DNA of 45,259 bases, taken from Blautia sp. Its GTDB lineage: Bacteria > Bacillota > Clostridia > Lachnospirales > Lachnospiraceae. The notes under the pieces were generated by a model, which was not told the DNA's origin, ran no database searches, and saw only the letters and a program-made list of their open reading frames with translations. Both the position numbers and the translations under genes were made by a program. Positions 24,024 to 34,051 of the stretch are shown here, one piece after another (the stretch's first letter is position 1; each line of letters begins with the position of its first letter). The stretch is taken from contig JALEHU010000033.1 of NCBI GenBank assembly GCA_022770365.1, forward strand, positions 1-45,259, read 5' to 3'.

Positions 24024-26024
24024 TTGAGAAAAATTGCAGTATTAGACCAGCATACCATTGATAAGATTGCAGCAGGAGAAGTGGTGGAGCGGCCATCCTC
24101 CGTAGTAAAAGAACTTGTGGAAAACGCCATTGATGCAGGCGCCACAGCTGTGACTGTTGAAATTACGGACGGAGGCAAAAAACTTATCCGTATTACTGAT
24201 AACGGGGCCGGAATGGAAGCGGAACAGGTGCCGCTTGCCTTTTTGCGTCACGCTACCAGTAAAATCGAAAAAATCGAAGACCTGGAACATATTGCCTCCC
24301 TTGGTTTCCGCGGCGAGGCACTTTCCAGTATTGCCGCTGTTTCCCAGGTGGAACTGATTACAAAAACGCCTTCTTCCCTTTGCGGTGTACGTTATATTAT
24401 AGAGGGCGGGCAGGAGCATTCACTTGAGGAACTTGGCGCACCGGAAGGAACCACATTCCTTGTACGCAATCTTTTTTATAATACACCTGCCAGAAGTAAA
24501 TTCCTGAAATCTGATACTACGGAAGGCAATTATATCAGTACTCTGATGGAGCAGCTGGCTCTTTCCCATCCGGAAATATCATTTAAATACATCCAGAATA
24601 AACAGGTGAAGCTTCATACTTACGGCAATTACAGTGTCAAAGATGTGATCTACAGCATTTATGGCCGTGATATCGCCAAAGCGCTTCTGGATGTATCCTA
24701 CGAAAATGATTTTATGAAAATCACCGGATTTGCCGGAAAGCCGGAAATCTCCCGCGGAAACCGGACATTTGAGAATTATTATATTAACGGCAGATATGTT
24801 AAGAATAACACTATTACAAAAGCTATTGAAGATGCATATAAAGGTTTTCTGATGCAGCATAAGTTTCCGTTTGTATCCCTTCACATGGAGATGGATGGAA
24901 ATGACCTGGATGTAAATGTACATCCCGCCAAACGTGAAGTCCGCTTTGCAAGAGGACCTGAAGTGTATGACAGCGTTTATGAGACGATCCGCAGAGCACT
25001 TACCAGGCGTGAGATGATTCCCCAGGTGACATTCGGAAAAGAGGAGCCTGTTTCCCATGCAAACGAGACGATAAAGCGTGCAGATGTGCCGGAGCCCTTT
25101 GAAACCCGGAGAAGAATGTCACCGACATTCACCCATGCGGAAGAATCTCTTTTTGCAGGAACTCTGAGCCATCCTGAGAGCACCAAAGAGAAAATTAATG
25201 CTGTACAGACTGATAATTTAGTAAAAGATACCGACTTTGTAATTCAAGAGGATTTTACAAAGCAAAATAACTCTGTAACACAAAATGATACTGTAATTCA
25301 AAATGACTCTGTAATGCGGAATGATGCTGTAATGCAGAATGATGCTGTAACACCGCAGCAGGATATTTCCTCATCAAAAGACAACGATATCATTGTAGGC
25401 AAACAGCTGGAAATGTTCGAGGAGAAGCTCCTTTCTCCAAAATCCAGAAAGCATCATCGGCTGATCGGTCAGCTTTTTGACACTTACTGGCTGGTTCAGT
25501 TTGGAGACGAGTTCTATATTATTGACCAGCATGCTGCCCATGAAAAAGTATTTTATGAGCGCCTTGTCAGACAATTTCAGGAGCAGACGATCGAATCACA
25601 GTATATAAGTCCTCCGATGATCGTAACTCTGAACTTTCAGGAAGAAGCACTTTTGAAGGCCAATGAAGAATACTTCCGGGATTTCGGCTTCGAGATCGAG
25701 CCCTTCGGAGGAAAAGAATACTGCATCAGTGCAGTTCCCTCCAATCTTTACGGGCTTACGGAAGAAGGACTGTTTCTGGACATGCTGGATCATCTGGCGG
25801 AAGAAGGGCAAAAGGATGCTTTGAAACTGTTCACATCCCGTTTGGCTGCCATGGCATGCAAGGCAGCAGTCAAGGGAAATCACAGGATGTCGACGCAGGA
25901 AGCGGACAGCCTCATTGATGAATTGCTTACCCTTGAGAATCCTTATCATTGTCCTCACGGAAGACCGACCATTATTTCCATGACAAAAGCAGAACTGGAG
26001 AAAAAATTTAAACGAATCGTATAG
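24024..26024 (+). CDS. mutL: DNA mismatch repair protein MutL, endonuclease type
   Basis: This 666-residue protein starts at TTG 24024 (GAGG at 24011). The N-terminal GHKL ATPase shows IAAGEVVERPSSVVKEL, DNGAGM and HATSKI. The C-terminal domain has DQHAAHEKVFYE (from about residue 501), the metal-dependent endonuclease motif DQHA-X2-E-X4-E of organisms without MutH, plus ACKAAVKGN and CPHGRPT. MutL nicks the strand to be repaired after MutS recruitment. The linker (about 385-450) contains a hexapeptide repeat rich in V-x-QND. The gene is co-directional with mutS and miaA. Confidence 0.98.
   Translation: MRKIAVLDQHTIDKIAAGEVVERPSSVVKELVENAIDAGATAVTVEITDGGKKLIRITDNGAGMEAEQVPLAFLRHATSKIEKIEDLEHIASLGFRGEALSSIAAVSQVELITKTPSSLCGVRYIIEGGQEHSLEELGAPEGTTFLVRNLFYNTPARSKFLKSDTTEGNYISTLMEQLALSHPEISFKYIQNKQVKLHTYGNYSVKDVIYSIYGRDIAKALLDVSYENDFMKITGFAGKPEISRGNRTFENYYINGRYVKNNTITKAIEDAYKGFLMQHKFPFVSLHMEMDGNDLDVNVHPAKREVRFARGPEVYDSVYETIRRALTRREMIPQVTFGKEEPVSHANETIKRADVPEPFETRRRMSPTFTHAEESLFAGTLSHPESTKEKINAVQTDNLVKDTDFVIQEDFTKQNNSVTQNDTVIQNDSVMRNDAVMQNDAVTPQQDISSSKDNDIIVGKQLEMFEEKLLSPKSRKHHRLIGQLFDTYWLVQFGDEFYIIDQHAAHEKVFYERLVRQFQEQTIESQYISPPMIVTLNFQEEALLKANEEYFRDFGFEIEPFGGKEYCISAVPSNLYGLTEEGLFLDMLDHLAEEGQKDALKLFTSRLAAMACKAAVKGNHRMSTQEADSLIDELLTLENPYHCPHGRPTIISMTKAELEKKFKRIV
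25239..25346 (+). repeat. 18-bp tandem repeats in the mutL linker
   Basis: Six consecutive hexads lie in frame, the last four (25275-25346) most regular: VTQNDT, VIQNDS, VMRNDA and VMQNDA. They lie in the flexible linker between the ATPase and endonuclease domains. Units of 18 bp preserve the frame when copies are gained or lost. Confidence 0.8.
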
Positions 26025-26044
26025 ATTATCAGGAGGTATATATT

Positions 26045-27013
26045 ATGCATGACAATGATCGGCAAAAGAAACCTCTCATCGTTCTTACCGGTCCGACAGC
26101 CGTCGGAAAAACTAAATTGTCTATTTCCCTAGCAAAGGCAGTCGGCGGAGAAATCATATCTGCTGATTCCATGCAGGTCTACAAATATATGGATATCGGT
26201 TCAGCCAAAATCCGTCCTGAAGAAATGAGTGGTGTTCCTCATCATCTGGTGGATATACTGAAACCGGAAGAAGAATTTCATATCGTACGCTTTCAGGAAA
26301 TGGCAAAAGAAGCCATGAACGATATTTACGAAAGGGGCAGAATTCCCATTCTGGTTGGCGGAACCGGATTTTATATCCAGGCGGTTACCCGGGATATTGA
26401 TTTTACGCAGGCAGAGCAGGAAGACGGCTACCGCAGGGAACTGGAAGCAATGGCACAGGAGCAGGGCTCAGAAGCACTCCATCAGATGCTGCAGAAAGTG
26501 GATCCTGTCAGTGCCGCACAAATCCATGCCAATAATGTCAAACGGGTGATCCGTGCACTGGAATTCTATCATCAGAACCACGCCCCCATTTCCGCTCACA
26601 ATCAGGAACAGAAAGAACGCACCAGCCCCTATAATCTTGCTTATTTTGTTCTCAATGCACCGCGTGATCTTCTCTATGAAAGAATTGACAGGCGGGTAGA
26701 TGAGATGATGGAGCAGGGCCTGCTGGATGAAGTAAAAAGGCTGAAAGCCATGGGATATCATAGAGGAATGGTGTCCATGCAGGGGCTTGGATATAAAGAG
26801 ATTCTTGCTTATCTGGATGGAGAATATCCGCTGGATGAAGCAGTCCGGATCCTGAAACGCGATACCCGTCATTTTGCGAAACGCCAGCTCACCTGGTTTC
26901 GCAGAGAACAGGATGTCATCTGGGTAAACAAAGATGATTTTTCCTATGATGAGGAAAAAATACTGAATTACATGCTCTCAATAATAAAAGAAAAACAGAT
27001 TCTGACAGAATAA
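26045..27013 (+). CDS. miaA: tRNA dimethylallyltransferase MiaA
   Basis: This 322-residue protein has the P-loop GPTAVGKT (16-23), DSMQVYKYMDIGSAK and PHHLVDI motifs, and the RDTRHFAKRQLTWFR segment near residues 276-290. It transfers a dimethylallyl group to A37 of tRNAs reading UNN codons. AGGAGG precedes ATG 26045. Position after mutL is common in Clostridia and Bacilli. Length is normal and nothing is missing. Confidence 0.97.
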   Translation: MHDNDRQKKPLIVLTGPTAVGKTKLSISLAKAVGGEIISADSMQVYKYMDIGSAKIRPEEMSGVPHHLVDILKPEEEFHIVRFQEMAKEAMNDIYERGRIPILVGGTGFYIQAVTRDIDFTQAEQEDGYRRELEAMAQEQGSEALHQMLQKVDPVSAAQIHANNVKRVIRALEFYHQNHAPISAHNQEQKERTSPYNLAYFVLNAPRDLLYERIDRRVDEMMEQGLLDEVKRLKAMGYHRGMVSMQGLGYKEILAYLDGEYPLDEAVRILKRDTRHFAKRQLTWFRREQDVIWVNKDDFSYDEEKILNYMLSIIKEKQILTE

Positions 27014-27077
27014 ACGGAAATGTATGCTTACGCAGACATCACCAATAAATAAAAAGGAAGGAAAGATTTCAGATAAA

Positions 27078-28358
27078 ATGATAAAGGAAATGTATGAACA
27101 GCTTGGGATTTCTTCCCGGGTTTATGATTTCGGCCATAAAATAGAAGTTTCATTAAAAGAGCGCTTTGAGGAATTTGACAGAACCGCTGAATATAATCAG
27201 CTGAAAGTACTTCATGCCATGCAGAAAAATCATGTCAGCGCCGAGTGTTTCCAGTCATCATCCGGATACGGATATGATGATTTCGGAAGGGACACGCTGG
27301 AAAAAGTATATGCTGATACCTTCCACACACAGGCCTGCCTTGTGCGTCCCCAGATTGCATGCGGAACACATGCTCTTGCGATAGCACTTTTCGGCAATCT
27401 GCGTCCCGGGGATGAAATGCTTGCTCCTGCCGGAAAACCTTATGACACCCTGGAAGAAGTGATCGGTATCCGTCCCTCAAAAGGCTCCCTTGCAGAATAT
27501 GGTGTCACTTACCGCCAGGTGGATCTGCTTGATGACGGCACCTTCGATTACGACAATATCCGAAAAGCGATCAATGAAAAAACAAAACTGGTGGAAATCC
27601 AGCGTTCCAAAGGCTATATGACACGCCCCTCCTTCTCCGTGAAACAGATCGGGGAGCTCATTGCTTTTGTAAAGGGTATTAAACCGGATGTTATCTGTAT
27701 GGTTGACAACTGTTATGGTGAATTTGTAGACACCATTGAGCCAAGCGATGTGGGGGCTGATATGGTAGTCGGATCTCTGATCAAGAATCCGGGAGGCGGA
27801 CTGGCTCCCATAGGAGGCTATATTGCAGGAACCAGAGAGTGTGTTGAAAATGCTTCCTACCGTATGACCTGTCCCGGACTTGGCATGGAGGTAGGTGCTT
27901 CCCTGGGAGTAAACCGCTCCTTCTATCAGGGCTTTTTCCTCGCTCCAATGGTAACAAAAGCGGCACTGAAAGGAGCTGTTTTCGCAGCAGGTATTTATGA
28001 AAAGCTTGGTTTCCCTGTGATACCGGACTCTAAAGAACCGCGTCAGGACATTATTCAGGCAGTGACTCTCGGAACACCGGAAGGCGTGGTCGCATTCTGC
28101 CAGGGAATCCAGGCTGCTGCTCCGGTAGACAGTTATGTTGCACCGGAACCATGGGATATGCCCGGTTATGACAGTCAGGTAATTATGGCTGCAGGCGCTT
28201 TTGTGCAGGGATCTTCTATTGAACTGTCCGCAGACGGTCCGATGAAACCGCCTTATGCTGTCTATTTCCAGGGAGGTCTTACCTGGGAACATGCAAAAAC
28301 CGGTGTTCTCATGTCATTACAGAAGCTCGTGGAACAGAATATCGTAAAATTACCGTAA
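27078..28358 (+). CDS. YnbB-like PLP enzyme (methionine gamma-lyase family, PF06838)
   Basis: This protein of about 426 residues belongs to the family once called aluminium resistance protein and named YnbB in Bacillus, usually found next to miaA or hfq. Hallmarks are AECFQSSSGYGYDDFGRDTLEKVYADTF, IACGTHALAIALFGNLRPGDEM and the PLP-lysine region GSLIKNPGGGLAPIGGYIAG. It is a fold-type I PLP enzyme; the substrate is not established. ATG 27078 follows AGGAAGGAAAG and gives the usual family start (MIKEMYEQLGIS). An upstream in-frame ATG at 27024 has no good ribosome binding site but would add 18 residues. Confidence 0.9.
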   Translation: MIKEMYEQLGISSRVYDFGHKIEVSLKERFEEFDRTAEYNQLKVLHAMQKNHVSAECFQSSSGYGYDDFGRDTLEKVYADTFHTQACLVRPQIACGTHALAIALFGNLRPGDEMLAPAGKPYDTLEEVIGIRPSKGSLAEYGVTYRQVDLLDDGTFDYDNIRKAINEKTKLVEIQRSKGYMTRPSFSVKQIGELIAFVKGIKPDVICMVDNCYGEFVDTIEPSDVGADMVVGSLIKNPGGGLAPIGGYIAGTRECVENASYRMTCPGLGMEVGASLGVNRSFYQGFFLAPMVTKAALKGAVFAAGIYEKLGFPVIPDSKEPRQDIIQAVTLGTPEGVVAFCQGIQAAAPVDSYVAPEPWDMPGYDSQVIMAAGAFVQGSSIELSADGPMKPPYAVYFQGGLTWEHAKTGVLMSLQKLVEQNIVKLP

Positions 28359-28441
28359 TTGTTAACACAATATCTTTCGTGAAAAATGAACAGGAATAAC
28401 GAACAGGAACAACGAAACATGATACAGAAAGCTGGTAAAAT

Positions 28442-29638
28442 ATGAGCAAAAAACGTATTCTCATCGTCGGCGGCGGTGCATCCGGTCTGATGGCTGCGGT
28501 TATGGCAGCCCGAAAGGGAGCTGAAGTAACCATTCTGGAACATAATGAACGTCCAGGCAAAAAAATCGGTGCAACGGGCAACGGTAAATGTAATCTCACA
28601 AATACGGAAATGCCCTCAGATGCTTTTCGCGGAACAAATCCACGATTTGTACAGGGTATTCTTGATCAGTTTCCGGTTTCTGATACAATCCGTTTTTTTA
28701 CGGAAATCGGAATTTATACCGTTAATAAAAACGGCTGTCTTTATCCAAGAAGCGCACAGGCATCCAGTGTTACAGAAGTACTCTGCATGGAAGCAAGAAG
28801 CCGGAAAGTAAAAATCAAGACAAAGGAACATGTAAAAAGCATTTTCCGGGAAAACACTGTCTGGAAAATTCAGACAGAGGGATGGACTTATGAAGCGGAT
28901 TCCGTGATTCTTGCAAATGGCTCCTGTGCATCCAATCTTCCAGGCTCTGACGGCAGCGGGTATGAAATCGCACGCAGGCTTGGACATCATATAATAAAGC
29001 CTCTTCCTGCATTGACCGGTCTCAAATGCCAGCCTGTTCATTCCATGTTCAGCAGGAATATCCTGGCGTCATGGGCGGGTGTCCGCACAGAGGGAGAAGT
29101 GACCGTTTTTATCGACGGAATTCCCGTATCCAGCCAGAAAGGTGAACTTCAGCTTACCGATTACGGCATTTCCGGTATTCCGGTATTCCAGCTCAGCCGT
29201 TACGCAATCCGCGCTCTGGATGAAGGCAGAGATGTGAAACTTTCGGTGAATTTCTTCCCTGAATTTACACCGGAAGCACTTCATACCTTCCTTTCTGTCC
29301 GGCGTAAAAACTGTCCATATAAATCTGAAGCGGAAATGCTTACCGGACTTTTTCCTGACAAGCTTATCAAAGTTTTGTGCCAGGCACCAGATCCTGAAAA
29401 AGCCATTTCAGACTTTCCTCTGCAGGTAATCTCCGGTCTTGATTTTAAGCAGGCACAGGTCTGCTCAGGCGGAGTGGATACCGAAGAAATCAATCCTGTC
29501 ACTCTGGAGTCAGATTTTCATACCGGTCTATACTTTGCAGGAGAGATCATGGATATTGACGGTACCTGCGGCGGATATAATCTGCAGTGGGCATGGTCCA
29601 GCGGTGCAGCAGCCGGTTTGCATGCAGCGTCAGAATAA
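28442..29638 (+). CDS. HI0933/YhiN (BaiN-like) FAD-dependent oxidoreductase
   Basis: This 398-residue flavoprotein has an N-terminal FAD-binding Rossmann motif IVGGGASGLMAAVMAARKG, then RPGKKIGATGNGKCNLTN typical of the HI0933 family, and a C-terminal GLYFAGEIMDIDGTCGGYNLQWAWSSG segment closing the FAD site. Family members include YhiN and the clostridial BaiN flavoprotein linked to bile-acid metabolism, but bile-acid activity cannot be claimed here because no other bai gene is present. The ribosome binding site is weak. The next gene, also FAD-dependent, follows after 37 bp. Confidence 0.9.
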   Translation: MSKKRILIVGGGASGLMAAVMAARKGAEVTILEHNERPGKKIGATGNGKCNLTNTEMPSDAFRGTNPRFVQGILDQFPVSDTIRFFTEIGIYTVNKNGCLYPRSAQASSVTEVLCMEARSRKVKIKTKEHVKSIFRENTVWKIQTEGWTYEADSVILANGSCASNLPGSDGSGYEIARRLGHHIIKPLPALTGLKCQPVHSMFSRNILASWAGVRTEGEVTVFIDGIPVSSQKGELQLTDYGISGIPVFQLSRYAIRALDEGRDVKLSVNFFPEFTPEALHTFLSVRRKNCPYKSEAEMLTGLFPDKLIKVLCQAPDPEKAISDFPLQVISGLDFKQAQVCSGGVDTEEINPVTLESDFHTGLYFAGEIMDIDGTCGGYNLQWAWSSGAAAGLHAASE

Positions 29639-29675
29639 GCGATTTTCCAATCCACATACCCCGGGAGGAGAACAT

Positions 29676-31262
29676 ATGATTCGAATAACCCAGTTGAAAC
29701 TTCCAATTAACCACACGGAAGAAGAGTTAAGAGAAAAGATTTCCAGGACTCTCCGTTTAGGAAAGCTTCCATTTGTTTATAAAATTAGCAGACAATCCCT
29801 GGATGCCCGTCACAAAAATGACAAAAAGTTCGTGTATACTGTTGATGTGATTCCTGACGACGAGAAAAAAGTATCTCGCAAAGTTTACAATAACAACATT
29901 ATGTCAATCAAAGAAAAGCCGTACCATTTTCCGGATCCTGGTTCAGAATCACTTGAGCACCGACCGGTTATTATCGGAAGCGGTCCGGCGGGAATTTTCT
30001 GTGCCTGGTATCTGGCAAGAGCAGGATACCGCCCCGTCATTCTTGAACGGGGTGAAGAGGCTTCCATCAGAAAAGAAACTGTAGATCAATTCTGGAAGAA
30101 CGGAGTGCTTGACCCTGATTCCAATGTACAGTTCGGTGAGGGCGGAGCAGGAACTTTTTCTGACGGCAAACTGAATACTCTGGTGAAAGATCCTTTTGGA
30201 AGGAATTATGAAGTACTCAAAAGATTCGTAGAAGCCGGTGCTCACAGAGAAATCATGTACCAGCAGAAACCGCATCTCGGTACGGACGTTCTCATAGGAA
30301 TCGTTGAAACACTTCGCCATCAGATTGAAGAAATGGGCGGAAGCGTACGTTTTCGGTCAAAAGTAACAGATCTTAAGATCAAAGACGGGGCTCTCTGTGC
30401 TGTTGTGATCAACGGAGAGGAAATACTTCCTGCGGATATATGTGTACTGGCCATTGGTCACAGTGCCCGGGATACCTTCCAAATGCTGCTCAGCAGGGGC
30501 ATTTTTATGGAGCCAAAATCCTTCGCTGTGGGGCTTCGCATGGAGCACCCGCAGTCTATGATCAATGAAGACTTATACGGAGAACCTGAAAATGAAATTC
30601 TGGGGTCCGCCAGCTATAAAGTAACTCACACCTGCGGGAATGGAAGAGGAGTTTACTCATTCTGTATGTGCCCGGGGGGATATGTAGTAAATGCTTCTTC
30701 CGAACCGGGAATGCTCGCAGTAAACGGAATGAGCTATCAGGCCCGTGACGGTGAAAATGCCAACAGTGCACTGATCGTCACAGTAACTCCCGGTGATTTC
30801 CCGGATAACGGTCCTTTAGGCGGCATTGAGTTCCAGCGGGATCTTGAGCGCAAAGCCTGGGCGGCTGGAAATGGAGCTGTACCGGTACAGACTTTCGCAG
30901 ATTATAAAGATAATAAAACAACTACTGTGTTTGGTAATATCTTACCTAATATCCGCGGAACTTATGCCATGGCAAATGTGCGTTCCATCCTTCCAAAAGA
31001 TATCGGAGATTCCATTGAAGAAGGAATTTTGGCATTCGGCAAAAAACTTAAAGGATTTGACCGGGATGATGCACTGTTAAGCGGAGTGGAAAGCCGTACC
31101 TCTTCTCCCGTACGAATCGTCCGGAACGAGGAACTTCTTTCAAATATCAGGGGGATTTATCCCTGCGGGGAAGGAGCCGGTTATGCCGGTGGAATCACAT
31201 CTGCTGCAATGGATGGTATAAAAATTGCCGAAACCATTTCTAAAAAATACAGAAATTTTTAG
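29676..31262 (+). CDS. FAD-dependent dehydrogenase of the COG2509 type
   Basis: This 528-residue protein from ATG 29676 (GGGAGGAG just upstream; the frame is open earlier but that part overlaps the previous gene) has a small N-terminal domain and then the FAD motif PVIIGSGPAGIFCAWYLARAG near residues 88-108. QFGEGGAGTFSDGKLNT and the C-terminal PCGEGAGYAGGITSAAMDGIKIAE are conserved features of this uncharacterised family, which is widespread in Clostridia. Electron partner and substrate are unknown. The N-terminal segment (RITQLKLPINHTEEELREKI) is the usual family lead domain. Confidence 0.9.
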   Translation: MIRITQLKLPINHTEEELREKISRTLRLGKLPFVYKISRQSLDARHKNDKKFVYTVDVIPDDEKKVSRKVYNNNIMSIKEKPYHFPDPGSESLEHRPVIIGSGPAGIFCAWYLARAGYRPVILERGEEASIRKETVDQFWKNGVLDPDSNVQFGEGGAGTFSDGKLNTLVKDPFGRNYEVLKRFVEAGAHREIMYQQKPHLGTDVLIGIVETLRHQIEEMGGSVRFRSKVTDLKIKDGALCAVVINGEEILPADICVLAIGHSARDTFQMLLSRGIFMEPKSFAVGLRMEHPQSMINEDLYGEPENEILGSASYKVTHTCGNGRGVYSFCMCPGGYVVNASSEPGMLAVNGMSYQARDGENANSALIVTVTPGDFPDNGPLGGIEFQRDLERKAWAAGNGAVPVQTFADYKDNKTTTVFGNILPNIRGTYAMANVRSILPKDIGDSIEEGILAFGKKLKGFDRDDALLSGVESRTSSPVRIVRNEELLSNIRGIYPCGEGAGYAGGITSAAMDGIKIAETISKKYRNF

Positions 31263-31335
31263 GAGAGAGTGTACATCCCTTTCTTTTTATGCTAAAATGG
31301 CACCAGGCATTTTATGAGAGCGGCAGGTAATCGCC

Positions 31336-32049
31336 ATGCAAAGAGCAATCCGTGATCTGCCAGTGGAACAGCGTCCTTACGAAAAATGTCTGAAGAAAGG
31401 TGCATCTGCTCTTTCTGACAGCGAACTTCTGGCAGTGATACTGAAAACAGGAACAAAAGGCAGCAGTTCCATCGACCTTGCAACAGAAATACTGCGCATA
31501 ACAGAACAGTCATCCTATCCGGGACTTGCCGGTATCCTTCACCTTTCGGTCAGGGATCTCATGGATATCAATGGAATTGGTCCCGTAAAGGCTGTCCAGC
31601 TGAAATGTATCGGGGAGCTTTCAAAGCGGATAGCCTCATCAGTCACCAGGGAGCAGCTTTGCCTTTCCCAGCCGCAGACTATCGCACAGTATTATATGGA
31701 ACAGCTGCGCCATGAAGAAAATGAACAGATTTTGTGTATGATGATGGACACCCATATGCATCTCCTTGGAGATCCGGTTCTTTCAACCGGAACTGTAAAC
31801 GCCGCCCTTGTTACGCCAAGAGAGGTTTTTATAGAAGCACTTAAATATCATGCAGTTTATCTGATTCTGGTTCATAACCATCCTTCCGGCATTCCTGTTC
31901 CCAGTGAAGAGGATATTGCCATTACAGAGAAGATTTACCATTCGGGTGAAATGATCGGGATTCATCTGGCAGATCATATCATCATAGGGGACCAGAGATA
32001 TATCAGTTTTAGTGAACAGGGGTTTTTAAAAAAAATCAGAAAACAGTAA
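31336..32049 (+). CDS. radC: RadC-family JAMM protein
   Basis: This 237-residue protein has the helix-hairpin-helix segment DLMDINGIGPVKAVQLK followed by a JAB/MPN domain with HNHPSG starting near His180 and a downstream S-x7-D metal motif. Despite the old name DNA repair protein RadC, the biochemical role is not settled. Placement directly before mreB is standard in Firmicutes. Length is normal. Confidence 0.95.
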   Translation: MQRAIRDLPVEQRPYEKCLKKGASALSDSELLAVILKTGTKGSSSIDLATEILRITEQSSYPGLAGILHLSVRDLMDINGIGPVKAVQLKCIGELSKRIASSVTREQLCLSQPQTIAQYYMEQLRHEENEQILCMMMDTHMHLLGDPVLSTGTVNAALVTPREVFIEALKYHAVYLILVHNHPSGIPVPSEEDIAITEKIYHSGEMIGIHLADHIIIGDQRYISFSEQGFLKKIRKQ

Positions 32050-32072
32050 CACAGGATTGAAGGGACAGATAT

Positions 32073-33086
32073 ATGCTGTTTAGGAATACATATGGAATAG
32101 ACCTTGGTAACAGTACCATTAAGGTCTATTCTGCATTGAGAAATAAGACCTTTTTGGAAAAGAATATGATTGCGTCCAAAGGACGCACCATTATCGCCGT
32201 GGGCAATGAAGCATATGAAATGTTCGAGAAATCACCTGCCGACATTTCTGTCAGTTCGCCGATGGCTTTTGGTATGATAGCCAATCTTGAACTGCAGGAA
32301 ATTGCACTTTACTGTATGATGAAAAAAATCGACAGAATCATTCGATTTGGATCCGATATCTATTTTTCTGTTCCACTTGATATGACAGCAGTAGAAAAAC
32401 GCGCATATTATCACGTGGCAAATGGGCACTGGCTCCGCAAAAATCGTGTTTTCATGGTGGAAGCCCCCATTGCAGACGCTATTGCCATGGGTGTCGATCC
32501 CGATAAAAACACAGGCAGTATGATTGTAAATATCGGTGCTCAGAGCACACATTTTTCTATTATCGCAGACGGCAGAATCATCATCAGCCGCAAGATTCCA
32601 ATCGGAGGACGACAGATGAATGAGGCGATCTGTGCGGAAGTACGCAGACGCTACAGTCTCCAGATCGGTACAAGAACCGGTAAACGTCTGAAACTTGTTA
32701 TGGGAAGGCTCAATGACCAGCGCAAAGACGCGCGAAAAGTGGTAGGGATTGACAGTATTTCAGGACTTCCCAGAGAAGAAGTCATATCTTCCTATGTCGT
32801 AAATGCAGGTATTATGAACTGCGTAAATGATATCGCAGCCGAAATGAAAACATTTCTTGAGAGAATTCCGCCCCAGATCTCATACCAGATCGCAAGGGAG
32901 GGTATTTACCTCACCGGAGGCAGCACAAGACTGCCCTATATTGATAATTATCTTGCCAGTTATACCGGCTTTACATTTAATCTATCAGATTTATATGAGA
33001 CCTCCGCTGTATGCGGTCTCGAAAAGATAATCCGTGACCGGGAGTTAAAAAAATGGGCACAGTCTATCAAACAGCGAAAACTATAA
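32073..33086 (+). CDS. mreB: rod-shape protein MreB-like
   Basis: This 337-residue actin-fold protein has the phosphate-1 motif GIDLGNSTIKVY at the start, IVNIGAQSTHFSII (phosphate 2) and GIYLTGGSTRLPYID (adenosine motif). It forms membrane-associated filaments that guide side-wall synthesis. The sequence is more divergent than a typical Bacillus MreB but followed directly by mreC, mreD, PBP2 and rodA, so the role in the elongasome is well supported by context. Confidence 0.92.
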   Translation: MLFRNTYGIDLGNSTIKVYSALRNKTFLEKNMIASKGRTIIAVGNEAYEMFEKSPADISVSSPMAFGMIANLELQEIALYCMMKKIDRIIRFGSDIYFSVPLDMTAVEKRAYYHVANGHWLRKNRVFMVEAPIADAIAMGVDPDKNTGSMIVNIGAQSTHFSIIADGRIIISRKIPIGGRQMNEAICAEVRRRYSLQIGTRTGKRLKLVMGRLNDQRKDARKVVGIDSISGLPREEVISSYVVNAGIMNCVNDIAAEMKTFLERIPPQISYQIAREGIYLTGGSTRLPYIDNYLASYTGFTFNLSDLYETSAVCGLEKIIRDRELKKWAQSIKQRKL

Positions 33087-33139
33087 TGTTTCTATATGAT
33101 ACAGATTCAATACAACATCTTTTAGGGGTATGATAATAC

Positions 33140-34051
33140 ATGAAAAACCTGAAAAAGAAACTTCACTTCCGAATTAATTTAAAAAGCAGGCATCTCCTTG
33201 CCATTATGACCATGTTCTGTGTAAGTTCCATTGTTGCTACTTTTGCTTCCGGGATTACCACGGCACCGCTGGCAGATGCTGCCGGAATGATCATTGTTCC
33301 TTTTGAAAACAGTATCAGCAGCATTGGTCAATGGCTTACGGATGTACAGAAAAGCTTCCAGGACAAACAGAATCTCATTGCAGAAAATGAAAAGCTTCTG
33401 GCAGAGATTGACAATCTGACCACCCAAAATAATAATCTTCTGCAGGATCAGACAGAACTGGAACGTCTGAAAGAGCTTTACAAGCTGGACGAAGAATACT
33501 CTGACTACCCGAAGACTGCCGCAAGGATCATTTCAAAAGATCCTGGAAACTGGTATGATAATTTTACGATTAACCGCGGATCGGAAGATGGCATACGTGT
33601 GGACAATAATGTGATCGCCGGTAAGGGACTGGTGGGAATCGTAACAGCAGTAGGTCCTCACTGGGCTACCGTCCGTTCTATTATTGATGACAGCAGCAAT
33701 GTCAGCGCTATGACCATCGGTACCTCTGATAACTGTATGGTAACCGGTAATCTGGAATTGATTGATGAAGGCAAATTAAGTTTTGAACAGCTTTATGACA
33801 ATGAAGGCCGTGTAACCGTCGGAGAGCGTATCGTCACCTCAAATATCAGTGAAAAATATCTGGAAGGTCTCTTTATCGGATATGTCAGCGAAATCTGGCA
33901 GGAGACCAATAACCTTACCAAAGCGGGTACGATTGTCACACCTGTGGATTTTCAGCATCTCCGTGATGTTTTTGTTATTACAGTCAATAAACAGGATGCA
34001 GATTATCAGGGAATGAGTACCGGAACGGAGGAAAATGCAGATGAAGAGTAA
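33140..34051 (+). CDS. mreC: rod-shape protein MreC
   Basis: This 303-residue protein has a short cytoplasmic start, one membrane helix (about residues 20-40), a coiled coil (about 65-115) and a beta-rich periplasm-side domain with NRGSEDGIRVDNNVIAGKGLVGIV, the MreC hallmark. It links MreB to PBP2 and RodA. AGGGG lies before ATG 33140. mreD starts inside its 3' end, so translation is coupled. Confidence 0.95.
   Translation: MKNLKKKLHFRINLKSRHLLAIMTMFCVSSIVATFASGITTAPLADAAGMIIVPFENSISSIGQWLTDVQKSFQDKQNLIAENEKLLAEIDNLTTQNNNLLQDQTELERLKELYKLDEEYSDYPKTAARIISKDPGNWYDNFTINRGSEDGIRVDNNVIAGKGLVGIVTAVGPHWATVRSIIDDSSNVSAMTIGTSDNCMVTGNLELIDEGKLSFEQLYDNEGRVTVGERIVTSNISEKYLEGLFIGYVSEIWQETNNLTKAGTIVTPVDFQHLRDVFVITVNKQDADYQGMSTGTEENADEE

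Noticed and set aside
28442..29638. Bile-acid metabolism gene baiN
   Set aside because: Only general family similarity is visible and no other bai gene is nearby, so the symbol was not assigned.
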